Part shown: positions 8,986 through 17,592 of the stretch, piece by piece
Layout: each line of letters starts with the position of its first letter
Position numbering within the stretch: the first letter of the stretch is position 1
Assembly: GCA_963715825.1 (NCBI GenBank)
Contig: CAVQSI010000041.1
Coordinates: 542,892 to 606,891 of the forward strand
Direction of reading: 5' to 3'
From: Sva-07 sp963715825
Lineage (GTDB): Bacteria; Actinomycetota; Acidimicrobiia; Acidimicrobiales; Ilumatobacteraceae
DNA: 64,000 nt
Position numbers and translations under genes: made by a program
Notes under the pieces: generated by a model
What the model was told of the DNA's origin: nothing
Database searches by the model: none
Seen by the model: the letters and a program-made list of their open reading frames with translations, nothing else

Positions 8986-10329
8986 TCAGGCCGGCGAGCG
9001 CCAGCGGGCGCTGAGGCGTTCGGCGAGCATCGTGGTCGGCAGGTGGGTGTTGACGTCGGGGATCGACGGGAACACCGAGGCGTCGCACACGTAGAGCCCG
9101 TCGTAGCCGACGAGGCGTCCGTCGTCGTCGACCACGGTGCCCATCGCACAACTGCTCGACGCGTGGACGTAGTCGCCGACGGCAGTGCGCACCCACCGCT
9201 CGATCGCCTCGTCGTCGCGCAGCGCTGCGCTGGTCGTGCCGAACGCGTCGAGGTACACCTCGACGACGATCTCGCGGAACGACGGCGCGGCGAGCAACTC
9301 CAGCGCGACGCGCACGCCTGCGATGAGCGAGGCAACGTCTCGTGGATCGTCGAGCAGCGCGAAGTCGACGATCGGGTCGACGGCCGGATCGTCGGACGCA
9401 AGCCGCACGCTGCCGGCCCGACCGCTCGGTCGCATCAGCGCGGCCATCAGCAGGCCGAACCCTGGGGCCGCCGCACCCAGATGGTTCATCGGCAGGAACT
9501 GCCAGGGGTCGCGTTGCAGCAACGTGCCGATGGCGAGGCTGCCGGGCGAGCCGACAGCGCCACCGATGAGCTGCAGGGTCAGCGGCGCCGACGGATGATC
9601 CTGCAGGCCGGCGCCGACGCCTGGTGTGTCGACGTGCGATCGCAGCAGGATCGCCGGAGAGTGGATCGCTCCGGCAGCGAGCACCACCCGATCGGCCGGC
9701 GCGACGGTGCCGTCGGCGAGCCGCACGCCCACCGCCCGGCGCCCGTCGAACACGACGCGGTCGACGGGCGAGTCGACGCGCACCTCGAGGTTCTCCCGTT
9801 CGAGCACCGGCCACAGCGACTGCTCAGCGGAGGTGACCCGACGTCCGTCTCGTCGGGTCAATCGGGCGATCTCCGCGTCGGGTGCCGCGCCGAGCAGCGC
9901 GCGGTCGACGGCGCCCAGTTCGGACGGGTCCACCGGTTCCTCGGGGAGCTCGACCGCCGCCCACGCCGCTGTGGCGTCGTGCCAACCCCACGATCGATAC
10001 AGCGCTGCGTCTCCGCGCAACGCAACCATGGCGTTCACCGCCGACGACCCACCCATGCCGCGGCCGCGCCGATACACCGACGGCGGGCCTCCCGTCGCCC
10101 TCGTCGCCAGGAGCGACGGGAACGTGCGTCCGGGAACGTCGAGTGCAGCGAGGAAGTCGGGGCCGCCGAGCGCCGCGTCGAGGTCGCTCGGCGCGAGATC
10201 TGCGCCGGCCTCGATCAGCACGACCGTTCGGCCGGGATCGTCGGACAGCCGACGGGCAAGGACGCATCCGGCCGATCCGGCGCCGACCACGACCACCGTC
10301 CCCTCCTCGGCACGATCTGGTGACCCCAC
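8986..10329 (-). CDS. GMC family oxidoreductase
   Basis: A 447-residue FAD-dependent glucose-methanol-choline oxidoreductase, somewhat shorter than usual (500-560). The N-terminal FAD fold is VVVVGAGSAGCVLARRLS, followed by a GGSSAVNAMVALRG segment (GMC signature 1 region) and GAIHSPAILLRSHVD (signature 2). The C-terminal catalytic region is HASSSCAMG followed by the PDVNTHLPTTMLAE helix, supplying His and Asn. The substrate (an alcohol) cannot be told. The start was set at GTG 10329 because a minus-strand TACGCT -10-like box ends 6 nt upstream. The longer frame to 10818 is antisense to the next gene. It is divergent from the membrane-anchored protein at 10391. Confidence 0.9.
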   Translation of the reverse strand: MGSPDRAEEGTVVVVGAGSAGCVLARRLSDDPGRTVVLIEAGADLAPSDLDAALGGPDFLAALDVPGRTFPSLLATRATGGPPSVYRRGRGMGGSSAVNAMVALRGDAALYRSWGWHDATAAWAAVELPEEPVDPSELGAVDRALLGAAPDAEIARLTRRDGRRVTSAEQSLWPVLERENLEVRVDSPVDRVVFDGRRAVGVRLADGTVAPADRVVLAAGAIHSPAILLRSHVDTPGVGAGLQDHPSAPLTLQLIGGAVGSPGSLAIGTLLQRDPWQFLPMNHLGAAAPGFGLLMAALMRPSGRAGSVRLASDDPAVDPIVDFALLDDPRDVASLIAGVRVALELLAAPSFREIVVEVYLDAFGTTSAALRDDEAIERWVRTAVGDYVHASSSCAMGTVVDDDGRLVGYDGLYVCDASVFPSIPDVNTHLPTTMLAERLSARWRSPA

Positions 10330-10335
10330 GATCGC

Positions 10336-10341
10336 AGCGTA
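10336..10341 (-). promoter_or_regulatory. -10 box, leaderless start of GMC oxidoreductase
   Basis: TACGCT on the minus strand ends 6 nt before GTG 10329 and decides that start over longer alternatives. Confidence 0.5.
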
Positions 10342-10390
10342 CGACGGATCATTCAAGAAGCCGTGAGCCCCCGCCGATACCGAAGACGGC

Positions 10391-11464
10391 ATGGATGACA
10401 CGACCGACACCCTGACGAGGCCGGGCTTTCCTCCCCCACCGCCGACCTCGTCGGCGCCCCCGGCCCCTGCGCCGTGGCCCGGCCAGGTCAGCCAGGCCGG
10501 CCCCATGCTTCCCACCGTGACGCCTGCGGTCCCGCGCCCGGCCAACGCCGACGCAAGTCCGCTCACCGCGGCCATGTTCGCCACCATGAACCCCGAGCCT
10601 GCCCGGAAGCCGTCGCGAGGCGGTGGCGGTATCCGCCGGGCCATGAGCTGGTTGTTCCTGCTGGCCGTGCTCGGCGGGCTCGCGTTCGCCGGGGTCATGT
10701 ACGGCCCCGAACTCGTCGAGCGGGCAACGGGTTCCGACGAGAACAACGGCCCCAGCGCTCCGCTGGTGTATCCGATGCCGACGGCACCGCCGACCGCGGT
10801 GCGATCGGCCTCGTTCACCGTCAGCGAACTCGATGGCTTCGGCGGAACCCAGACCTACGACGTGACCGCAGACTTCGAGTCGGGCGTCACCCACGTCGTC
10901 ATCCCGCGTGCCGACACGCCGGACCTCGAGATCCTCACGCTGTGGGATCAGACGTTCATGCGTCGCGTCGACGAGCCGACCTGGTACACGCTGCCTCGCG
11001 GCGACTTCCCGATCGACTTCTCGCTCGGGCGCAGCCGCTGGGTCCGCACGCTCGACGAGATGGTGCCGCTTGCGTTCCGGCAGTTCACCACGATCATCGA
11101 GGCCAACGAGTCGTCGGTCGAGACCACCCCGACACGACGTCTCGTCGTGTCCGCCGACCCGGCGCGACTCATCCAGGCCCAGACCGCAGCGGCGACACCG
11201 ACGGCCGACGGATCACCGCCGCCGGCTCCACCCCTGCCGCCCGGCATCATGGTGCAACCCGGCATCGACGGCATCGAGTCGCTGACGATGGAGATCTGGG
11301 TCGACGACAACGGCCTCGTGCGCAAGTCGGTGATGCCGGCCGAGCTGGGCGGCGAAACGATCACGGTCACCTCGGCATCGCCGGAGCCGTTCGAGCCGGT
11401 CTTCCCGACCCCGGACGGCGTCGAGCCCCTCACCGCGCAGGCGCTCTTCCGACTCGGACTCTGA
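10391..11464 (+). CDS. membrane-anchored protein of unknown function
   Basis: A 357-residue protein of no recognised family. Residues 1-80 are proline-rich and disordered (PPPPPTSSAPPAPAPWPG). A basic stretch (KPSRGGGGIRRAM) leads into one membrane helix at about 86-106 (WLFLLAVLGGLAFAGVMYG), so the N-terminus should be inside. The remaining 250 residues would be extracytoplasmic. The outer domain starts with beta-rich repeats (SFTVSELDGFGGTQTYDVTADF) and ends with a segment (SLTMEIWVDDNGLVRKSVMP) that resembles LppX/LprG-like or outer-membrane-carrier folds. That likeness is weak and is an impression only. A second proline-rich stretch lies near residue 280. It precedes the purine operon in the same direction by 62 bp; no functional link is evident. 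Confidence 0.7.
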   Translation: MDDTTDTLTRPGFPPPPPTSSAPPAPAPWPGQVSQAGPMLPTVTPAVPRPANADASPLTAAMFATMNPEPARKPSRGGGGIRRAMSWLFLLAVLGGLAFAGVMYGPELVERATGSDENNGPSAPLVYPMPTAPPTAVRSASFTVSELDGFGGTQTYDVTADFESGVTHVVIPRADTPDLEILTLWDQTFMRRVDEPTWYTLPRGDFPIDFSLGRSRWVRTLDEMVPLAFRQFTTIIEANESSVETTPTRRLVVSADPARLIQAQTAAATPTADGSPPPAPPLPPGIMVQPGIDGIESLTMEIWVDDNGLVRKSVMPAELGGETITVTSASPEPFEPVFPTPDGVEPLTAQALFRLGL

Positions 11465-11480
11465 CGCACTGAACATTTCG

Positions 11481-11486
11481 TACAAT
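11481..11486 (+). promoter_or_regulatory. -10 box upstream of the purine operon
   Basis: TACAAT, a near-consensus -10 hexamer, lies 40 nt upstream of the purSL GTG start (11527). No convincing -35 hexamer at 16-18 nt was seen. It would give a leader of roughly 34 nt. No PurR-like operator or riboswitch was recognised in the 62-bp gap. Confidence 0.45.
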
Positions 11487-11526
11487 CGCCGAGACCGTCG
11501 ATGACGCGATCCGTAGGGTCAGCGCA

Positions 11527-14358
11527 GTGGCCGACCGGCATCGACTGACCATCCGTTCCATCGATCCGGACCCGCGCGGGGCCTCGATCCGCTCGGCAGC
11601 TGCCCATCTCGGCATCGATCTGCCGGGACCGGTGCAGGTGGCCGACGTGATCCACGTGTCGGGAGCGCTCGACGACGACCAACGCACACGACTGGCCGCC
11701 GCGGTCGCCGATCCCCTCCTCCAGGTCGCCAGCTGGGACGCTCCAGCGTCGCACGACACCGTCGACGGCATCGAGGTCACGTTCCTGCCCGGCGTGACCG
11801 ACACGGCTGCCGACGCCGTCCTGCACGCCGCTGATCAACTCGGCATCGGCCTGACGTCGGCGGCGACGGCGCGGCGCATCGAGTTCGGCCCGGACGTCGA
11901 TCCTGATCTCGCCGACGATGTCGTGCGCCGGGTCGTCGCCAACTCCGTCATCGAGCGGTGGGGGCACGGTCTCGTCGAGCCGCCGCACCTCGACGACGCC
12001 CCCGGCCACGCCGACGCCGAACTCATCACGATCCGAGGCCTCGACGACGACGGACTGCTCGCCCTCAACGTCGAGCGGGCGTTGTATCTCGACCTCGAGG
12101 AACTGCGCGTGATCCGCGACGAGTACGAGCGCCTCGGGCGCGACATCACCGACGTCGAGATCGAGACGTTTGCGCAGACGTGGAGCGAACACTGCGCCCA
12201 CAAGACCTTCCGGGCGATCATCGACACCACCGGCGGCCCGGACGGCCCAGCCGAGGTCACCCCGCTGATGGCTCAACTCCGCGGGTGCACCGAATCGATC
12301 GACGCACCGTTCGTGCGCTCGGCCTTCGTCGGCAATGCCGGCGTCATCGAGTTCACCGAGGGCACCACCATCGCCCTCAAGGCCGAGACCCACAACCATC
12401 CATCGGCCGTCGAGCCGTTCGGCGGAGCCAACACCGGCGTCGGCGGCGTGATCCGCGACGTCCTGGGTATCGCCCATCGCCCGATCGCCGTCACCGACAT
12501 CTTGTGTTTCGGCCCCGCCGACCTGCCGCTCGCCGACCTGCCCGACGGGGCGCTGCACCCTCGGCGGATCCGTGACGGCGTGATCGACGGCGTCGCCGAC
12601 TACGGCAACAAGATCGGTCTGCCCACGGTGGCCGGCGCCGTGCTCTACGACCCGGCCTACACCACCAACCCGCTCGTGTTCGCAGGATGCATCGGCACTG
12701 CGCCGAGCCGACCCATCCACGACGGACCCTTCCCCGGCGATCGCGTCGTCGTGCTCGGTGGCGCGACCGGACGCGACGGCATCCGCGGCGCCACGTTCTC
12801 GTCGGCGACGATGGACGCCACCACCGGTGAGGTCGCCGGCGCGAGCGTGCAGATCGGCGACCCGATCGTCGAGAAGTTGCTGATCGACGCGCTGATCGGT
12901 GCCGAGGACCTGTACTCGGCGATCACCGACTGCGGCGCCGGCGGGTTGTCGTCGGCGATCGGCGAGATGGCCGAGGGTGTCGGCGCCGCCGTCGACCTCG
13001 ACCTCGTGCCGCGCAAGTACCCGGGGCTCGACCCGTGGGAGGTGTGGCTCTCGGAGGCACAGGAGCGCATGGTGATCGCCGTGCCACCCGAACACCTGAG
13101 CGCGGTGCAGGCCCGCTGCGATCGTGTCGGAGTGCGCCTCGCCGACGTGGGCGAATTCACCGGCGACGGGCGCCTCGTCGTACACCACCAGGGCCACGTG
13201 GTCGTCGACCTCGACACCGAGTTCCTCCACGACGGTCGCCCGCAGCGGCGCATGGCTGCCGAACTCCCCACACCGAACCGCCACGACACGACCGGACGGA
13301 CGGTCACCGACCCGGCGGCGACGATCCTGGCCCTGCTCTCCCACCCGAACATCGCGTCCAAGGCCGACACGATCCACCGGTACGACCACGAGATCCTCGG
13401 CGCCACCGTCGTGCGACCGCTCGTGGGCGCTGCTGCAGACGGCCCCGCCGATGGGGTGGTCCTCGCCGACCCGGGTGCCAGCGAGGGCATCGCGATCGGC
13501 ATCGGCGTCAACCCGTGGTACGGCCTGCACGACCCCGAAGCAATGGCATTCGCCGTCGTCGACGAGGCAATCCGCAACGTGGTCGCCGTCGGCGCCGACC
13601 CCGACCGGGTCGCACTGCTCGACAACTTCTCGTGGGGCGACCCGCGCCGACCATCGACGCTCGGCGAACTGGTCGCCGCCGTCGACGGATGCTGCGCTGC
13701 GGCCCGGATGTACAACGCTCCGTTCGTGTCCGGCAAGGACTCGCTGAACAACGAGTACATCGGCGCCGACGGTCAACGCCACGCCGTACCGCCCACCCTG
13801 GTGATCACCGCCGTGGCCCACGTCCCCGACGCCGACCACTGCGTGACGCCGGATCTCGCCGAGCCCGGCAACGTGCTGATCCTGATCGGCCAGACCGAGG
13901 CCGAGTTCGCCGGCTCTCACCTCGACCACGTGCAGAGCGCTCCGCGCAACGCCGGCGTCGCACCGGCACCCGATCCCGACGCACCCGAGACCTATCGCCA
14001 TCTCCACGCGGCGATGCGAGCCGGACTGGTCGTGGCGTGTCATGACGTCAGCGAAGGCGGCTTCGCCGTTGCCGTCGCCGAGATGTGCATCGCCGGTCGC
14101 CTCGGCGCCCGGGTGGACGCGCTCCCCCACAGTGATCTGGCGACCGCGCTGTTCAGCGAATCGTCAGGTCGTCTCGTCGTCGAAGTGCGACCGCGCAGCG
14201 TCGATGCGTTCATGAAGATCATGGGTCGCACCGCTGCTCCGATCGGCGTGGTCACCGACGACTCGATGCTGTCGATCACCGGTGTCGATCCGATCCCGGT
14301 CGATCGGCTGGCCCACGCATTCAACCGAGATGCGTTCAGTTCGACGGGTGCACGATGA
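11527..14358 (+). CDS. purSL: FGAM synthase, PurS-PurL fusion
   Basis: A 943-residue phosphoribosylformylglycinamidine synthase (FGAR + Gln + ATP to FGAM, with PurQ as glutaminase). It is about 200 residues longer than small-type PurL. The extra N-terminus resembles PurS, probably as a tandem pair: residues 1-75, and 76-150 with VEVTFLPGVTDTAADAVLHAA-like and NSVIERWGH motifs typical of PurS. PurL proper begins near residue 185 with the linker (ALNVERALYLDLEELRVIRDEY) and carries FAQTWSEHCAHKTF, LKAETHNHPSAVEPFGGA, GAGGLSSAIGEMAEG and FVSGKDSLNNEY. No separate purS gene is seen. The start is GTG 11527. It ends in an ATGA overlap with purQ. Comparable PurSL fusions are known in other bacteria. 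Confidence 0.93.
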   Translation: MADRHRLTIRSIDPDPRGASIRSAAAHLGIDLPGPVQVADVIHVSGALDDDQRTRLAAAVADPLLQVASWDAPASHDTVDGIEVTFLPGVTDTAADAVLHAADQLGIGLTSAATARRIEFGPDVDPDLADDVVRRVVANSVIERWGHGLVEPPHLDDAPGHADAELITIRGLDDDGLLALNVERALYLDLEELRVIRDEYERLGRDITDVEIETFAQTWSEHCAHKTFRAIIDTTGGPDGPAEVTPLMAQLRGCTESIDAPFVRSAFVGNAGVIEFTEGTTIALKAETHNHPSAVEPFGGANTGVGGVIRDVLGIAHRPIAVTDILCFGPADLPLADLPDGALHPRRIRDGVIDGVADYGNKIGLPTVAGAVLYDPAYTTNPLVFAGCIGTAPSRPIHDGPFPGDRVVVLGGATGRDGIRGATFSSATMDATTGEVAGASVQIGDPIVEKLLIDALIGAEDLYSAITDCGAGGLSSAIGEMAEGVGAAVDLDLVPRKYPGLDPWEVWLSEAQERMVIAVPPEHLSAVQARCDRVGVRLADVGEFTGDGRLVVHHQGHVVVDLDTEFLHDGRPQRRMAAELPTPNRHDTTGRTVTDPAATILALLSHPNIASKADTIHRYDHEILGATVVRPLVGAAADGPADGVVLADPGASEGIAIGIGVNPWYGLHDPEAMAFAVVDEAIRNVVAVGADPDRVALLDNFSWGDPRRPSTLGELVAAVDGCCAAARMYNAPFVSGKDSLNNEYIGADGQRHAVPPTLVITAVAHVPDADHCVTPDLAEPGNVLILIGQTEAEFAGSHLDHVQSAPRNAGVAPAPDPDAPETYRHLHAAMRAGLVVACHDVSEGGFAVAVAEMCIAGRLGARVDALPHSDLATALFSESSGRLVVEVRPRSVDAFMKIMGRTAAPIGVVTDDSMLSITGVDPIPVDRLAHAFNRDAFSSTGAR

Positions 14359-15077
14359 GCAGAGTCCGCGCCCTCGTGATCGCCGGTCCCGGCACGAACC
14401 GCGACAACGACGTCGTCCAAGCGCTCGAACTGGCCGGCGCCGACGCGCGGATCGTGCTGGCGTCCGAACTCGTGGCGCAGCCGACCATGCTCGACGACGT
14501 CCGCCTGGCCGTGGTCGCAGGAGGGTTCAGCTACGCGGACTCACTCGGCGCCGGACGAATGCTGGCCCTCGACCTCGTGCTCGGCGTCGGCGACGCCCTG
14601 CAGCGCTTCGTCGACGACGGCCGGCCGCTGCTGGGAATCTGCAACGGTTTCCAGGTCCTCACCACCGCTGGAATCCTCCCCGGCGCCCTCGGCCACAACG
14701 CGCAGGGCCACTTCGACTGCCGCTGGGTCGTGCTCGACGCGGTGCCGGCGAGTGCGTCGGTCTGGACGAAGGGGATCGACGCCCCGATCCACTGCCCGAT
14801 CGCACACGGTGAGGGCCGCTACGTCCACGCCGATCCCGATGGTCTCGCCGCGAACGGGCAGGTCGCCCTGCGCTATCGCAGCACCAACCCGAACGGTTCC
14901 GTGGCCGACATCGCCGGGGTGAGCGACCCCTCCGGCGTCGTGTTGGGGCTGATGCCGCATCCGGAGAACCACATCGTCGCCCGACAACACCCGCGACACT
15001 CCCGTGGGGGTGGCGGCGACGAGCACCTCGGCCTGCGGCTGTTCGACAACGGCATCCGTTACGCGAAAGGGCTGTGA
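14355..15077 (+). CDS. purQ: FGAM synthase glutaminase subunit PurQ
   Basis: A 240-residue class I glutamine amidotransferase supplying ammonia to PurL. The nucleophile Cys is in LLGICNGFQVL near residue 95, and the His/Glu dyad is in LMPHPENH near residue 200. The N-terminal ALVIAGPGTNRDND corresponds to the family GxNCDxD segment, with Asn-Arg replacing the common Asn-Cys. Its ATG overlaps the purSL stop (ATGA), so the two subunits should be made in step. purC follows with a GTGA overlap. Confidence 0.95.
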   Translation: MSRVRALVIAGPGTNRDNDVVQALELAGADARIVLASELVAQPTMLDDVRLAVVAGGFSYADSLGAGRMLALDLVLGVGDALQRFVDDGRPLLGICNGFQVLTTAGILPGALGHNAQGHFDCRWVVLDAVPASASVWTKGIDAPIHCPIAHGEGRYVHADPDGLAANGQVALRYRSTNPNGSVADIAGVSDPSGVVLGLMPHPENHIVARQHPRHSRGGGGDEHLGLRLFDNGIRYAKGL

Positions 15078-16048
15078 CGTCGATGCCGAGCGTGCTCCCC
15101 GACCCGCTTCCGGATCCACTGCTCGACGTCGAGTTGCCGCTCACCGACCCTCGCGTCGGCAAGGTCCGCGTGTCGTACTCGCTGCCCGACCATCGACGGC
15201 TCTTCGTCACCACCGACCGTCTGTCGGCGTTCGATCGGATCATCGCCGGCGTTCCGTTCAAGGGCCAGGTGCTGAACCAGTTGTCCTGGTGGTGGTTCGA
15301 ACACACCCGCGACATCGTCGCCAACCATGCGATCGCCGTGCCGGACCCCAACGTCCTGATCGGTACCGAAGCGACCCCGCTCACCGTCGAGGTGATCGTG
15401 CGGGGCTACATCACCGGTGTCACCGACACCGCCCTGTGGACCCGCTACGCCGCCGGCGAACGCACGATCTACGGGCACCGCTTCGCCGACGGGCTCCGCA
15501 AGAACACCCCGCTCGCCGACGCCATCGTGACCCCCACCACCAAGGGAGCCGACGGCGCCCACGACGAACCGCTGTCGTCGGCCGCTGTCGTCGCCGACGG
15601 TCACGTTCCCGCAGAACTCTGGGACCGGGTCGAAGCCGCTGCGCTCGAGCTGTTCCGACGCGGCAGCGAGCGCGGGCTGCACGCCGGCCTGATCCTCGCC
15701 GACACCAAATTCGAGTTCGGCGTCGACGGCAACGGCGAACTGCTGCTGATCGACGAAGCCCTCACCCCCGATTCGTCGCGCTGGTGGATCGAGGACACCT
15801 ACGAGGCACGTCTCGCCGCCGGCGAGGAACCGGAGAGCCTCGACAAGGAGGTCGTCCGCCGAGCGCTCGCCGAGGCCGGTTACACCGGTGACGGCCCGGT
15901 TCCCGAACTGCCCGCCGACGTGTGGCACGCCACGGCGCGACGCTACATCGACGCATTCGAGCGCCTCACGGGCGTCGGCTTCGTGCCGGGCGCCTACCCT
16001 GTTGCACCACGGATCAACGCCGCACTGGCGGGACTGGACATCGACTGA
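15074..16048 (+). CDS. purC: SAICAR synthase PurC
   Basis: A 324-residue phosphoribosylaminoimidazole-succinocarboxamide synthase (CAIR + Asp + ATP to SAICAR). It is of the longer, yeast Ade1-like length rather than the 240-residue E. coli type. Motifs are GKVRVSYSLPD, TTDRLSAFDRI, VEVIVRGYITG and LILADTKFEFG. The acidic DEALTPDSSRWW segment is near residue 235. The start may be GTG 15074 (overlapping the purQ stop) or ATG 15083 (MPSVLPDPL); the sequence does not decide between them. purF starts 2 nt after its stop. Confidence 0.95.
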   Translation: MTSMPSVLPDPLPDPLLDVELPLTDPRVGKVRVSYSLPDHRRLFVTTDRLSAFDRIIAGVPFKGQVLNQLSWWWFEHTRDIVANHAIAVPDPNVLIGTEATPLTVEVIVRGYITGVTDTALWTRYAAGERTIYGHRFADGLRKNTPLADAIVTPTTKGADGAHDEPLSSAAVVADGHVPAELWDRVEAAALELFRRGSERGLHAGLILADTKFEFGVDGNGELLLIDEALTPDSSRWWIEDTYEARLAAGEEPESLDKEVVRRALAEAGYTGDGPVPELPADVWHATARRYIDAFERLTGVGFVPGAYPVAPRINAALAGLDID

Positions 16049-16049
16049 C

Positions 16050-17507
16050 ATGGGCACTCCCATCGCGCACACGACGCTCGACGCCGACGACACACCCAAG
16101 GACGAATGCGGCGTGCTGGGGGTGTCGACGCCGCACGGCGAAGGTGTTGCGCAGCTCGCGTTCTTCGGACTGTTCGCCCTCCAGCACCGCGGTCAGGAAG
16201 CGGCCGGCATCGCGGTCAGCGACGGCACCCGGGCGCGGGTGCACAAGGAAGCCGGCCTCGTTGCCAACGTGTTCACTCCCGAGACGCTCGCCCCGCTCAC
16301 CGGCTACCACGCGATCGGCCACACCCGGTACTCCACGACCGGCTCGAACGCCGAGCGCAACATCCAGCCGTTCCTCGTCGAGACGATGCACGGCCCGCTC
16401 GCCCTGGCGCACAACGGCAACCTGGTCAACGCTCCTGCCCTGCGCGAGGAGCTGCTGAGTCGTGGCTTCGGTCTCACGGCCACCAGCGACTCCGAGGTGA
16501 TGACGCTGATGCTCGCCGCCGCGGGCGGCCAGACCTGGGAGGAGCGCATCGAGCGCACACTGCCGGCGTGGAAGGGAGCGTTCTCGCTGGTGCTGCTCGC
16601 GGCCGACCACGTGATCGCCGTGCGCGATCCGTGGGGATTCCGACCGCTGTCGGTCGGTCGACTCCCCCACGGCGGCCATGCCGTGGCGTCGGAGACCTGC
16701 GCACTGTCGACACTGGGCTGCGTGGACATCGACGAGGTGAAGCCCGGCGAGATGGTCACCCTCCAGGGCGCCGAACTGCAGCGCTCCCAGGTGCTCGCGC
16801 CTCAGCCGCGCAGCGCCCGGTGCACGTTCGAGTTCGTCTACTTCTCACGTCCCGACTCGGTGTGGGACGGCCACAACGTCCACCACGTCCGCCAGCGGCT
16901 CGGCCTGCGGCTCGCCCAGGAGGCACCAGCCGACGCCGACGTCGTCATCCCGGTTCCCGACTCATCGATCCCCGCGGCGATCGGCTACTCGAACGAGAGC
17001 GGCATCCCGTTCAACGACGGGCTGATCAAGAACCGCTACATCGGCCGAACGTTCATCGAACCCACCCAGGACATCCGCGAGCGCGGTGTCGCACTGAAGT
17101 TCAACGCGTTGAGCGAGAACCTCGACGGCAAGCGCGTCGTGATGATCGACGACTCGCTGGTTCGTGGCACCACGGCGGGCCCGCTGGTGAAGCTGGTGCG
17201 CGACGCCGGGGCCACCGAGGTGCACGTGCGCATCACCTGCCCGCCGATCACCCACGCCTGTCACTTCGGTGTCGACATGGGCCACGACGGCGACCTGATC
17301 GCTGCGCGCATGACCATCGAGGAGATGCGCGAGCACATCGGCGCCGACAGCCTGGCGTTCCTGTCGCTCGACGGGATGATGCTGGCCGTCACCGAACGCG
17401 AGAGCGGCGACGACGACGGCTACTGCAACGGCTGTTTCACCGGCAAGTACCCGATCCACGTCGGCGACGCCCAAGCCAAGCTCGCCTTCGAAGGCGTCCT
17501 CGCGTGA
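16050..17507 (+). CDS. purF: amidophosphoribosyltransferase PurF
   Basis: A 485-residue enzyme for the first committed step of purine synthesis (PRPP + Gln to phosphoribosylamine). The start at ATG 16050 gives a 19-residue propeptide ending just before the Ntn nucleophile Cys20 (DECGVLGV), as in Bacillus-type PurF. The glutaminase domain shows LQHRGQEAAGIAV and GHTRYSTTG. The PRTase domain shows the PRPP loop VVMIDDSLVRGTT. Cysteines at CTFEFVYF, ITCPPITHAC and the C-terminal GYCNGCF fit the [4Fe-4S]-cluster type. Adenine and guanine nucleotides inhibit this enzyme in general. A hairpin follows the stop codon. Confidence 0.96.
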   Translation: MGTPIAHTTLDADDTPKDECGVLGVSTPHGEGVAQLAFFGLFALQHRGQEAAGIAVSDGTRARVHKEAGLVANVFTPETLAPLTGYHAIGHTRYSTTGSNAERNIQPFLVETMHGPLALAHNGNLVNAPALREELLSRGFGLTATSDSEVMTLMLAAAGGQTWEERIERTLPAWKGAFSLVLLAADHVIAVRDPWGFRPLSVGRLPHGGHAVASETCALSTLGCVDIDEVKPGEMVTLQGAELQRSQVLAPQPRSARCTFEFVYFSRPDSVWDGHNVHHVRQRLGLRLAQEAPADADVVIPVPDSSIPAAIGYSNESGIPFNDGLIKNRYIGRTFIEPTQDIRERGVALKFNALSENLDGKRVVMIDDSLVRGTTAGPLVKLVRDAGATEVHVRITCPPITHACHFGVDMGHDGDLIAARMTIEEMREHIGADSLAFLSLDGMMLAVTERESGDDDGYCNGCFTGKYPIHVGDAQAKLAFEGVLA

Positions 17508-17520
17508 CCCCATCCGCCCA

Positions 17521-17565
17521 TCTCGTGAACAAGTTCACCTCCCAGAGGTGGAACTGTTCACGAGA
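17521..17565. terminator. inverted repeat between purF and purDM
   Basis: Arms 17521-17541 and 17545-17565 with a 3-nt loop. The outer 11 bp (TCTCGTGAACA) pair perfectly, and the inner part is imperfect before a final ACCTC/GAGGT stem. No T-tract follows. It could be an intrinsic terminator or attenuator that lets purDM be expressed differently. The embedded GTGAAC-AA-GTTCAC palindrome could equally be a protein-binding operator. Confidence 0.6.
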
Positions 17566-17592
17566 ACAGCGCCGAGCAGGGGGCGGTGCCTG

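Noticed and set aside
10948..14130. 1060-codon open frame on the minus strand
   Set aside because: It is antisense to purSL, whose motifs are all intact on the plus strand; no recognisable domain.
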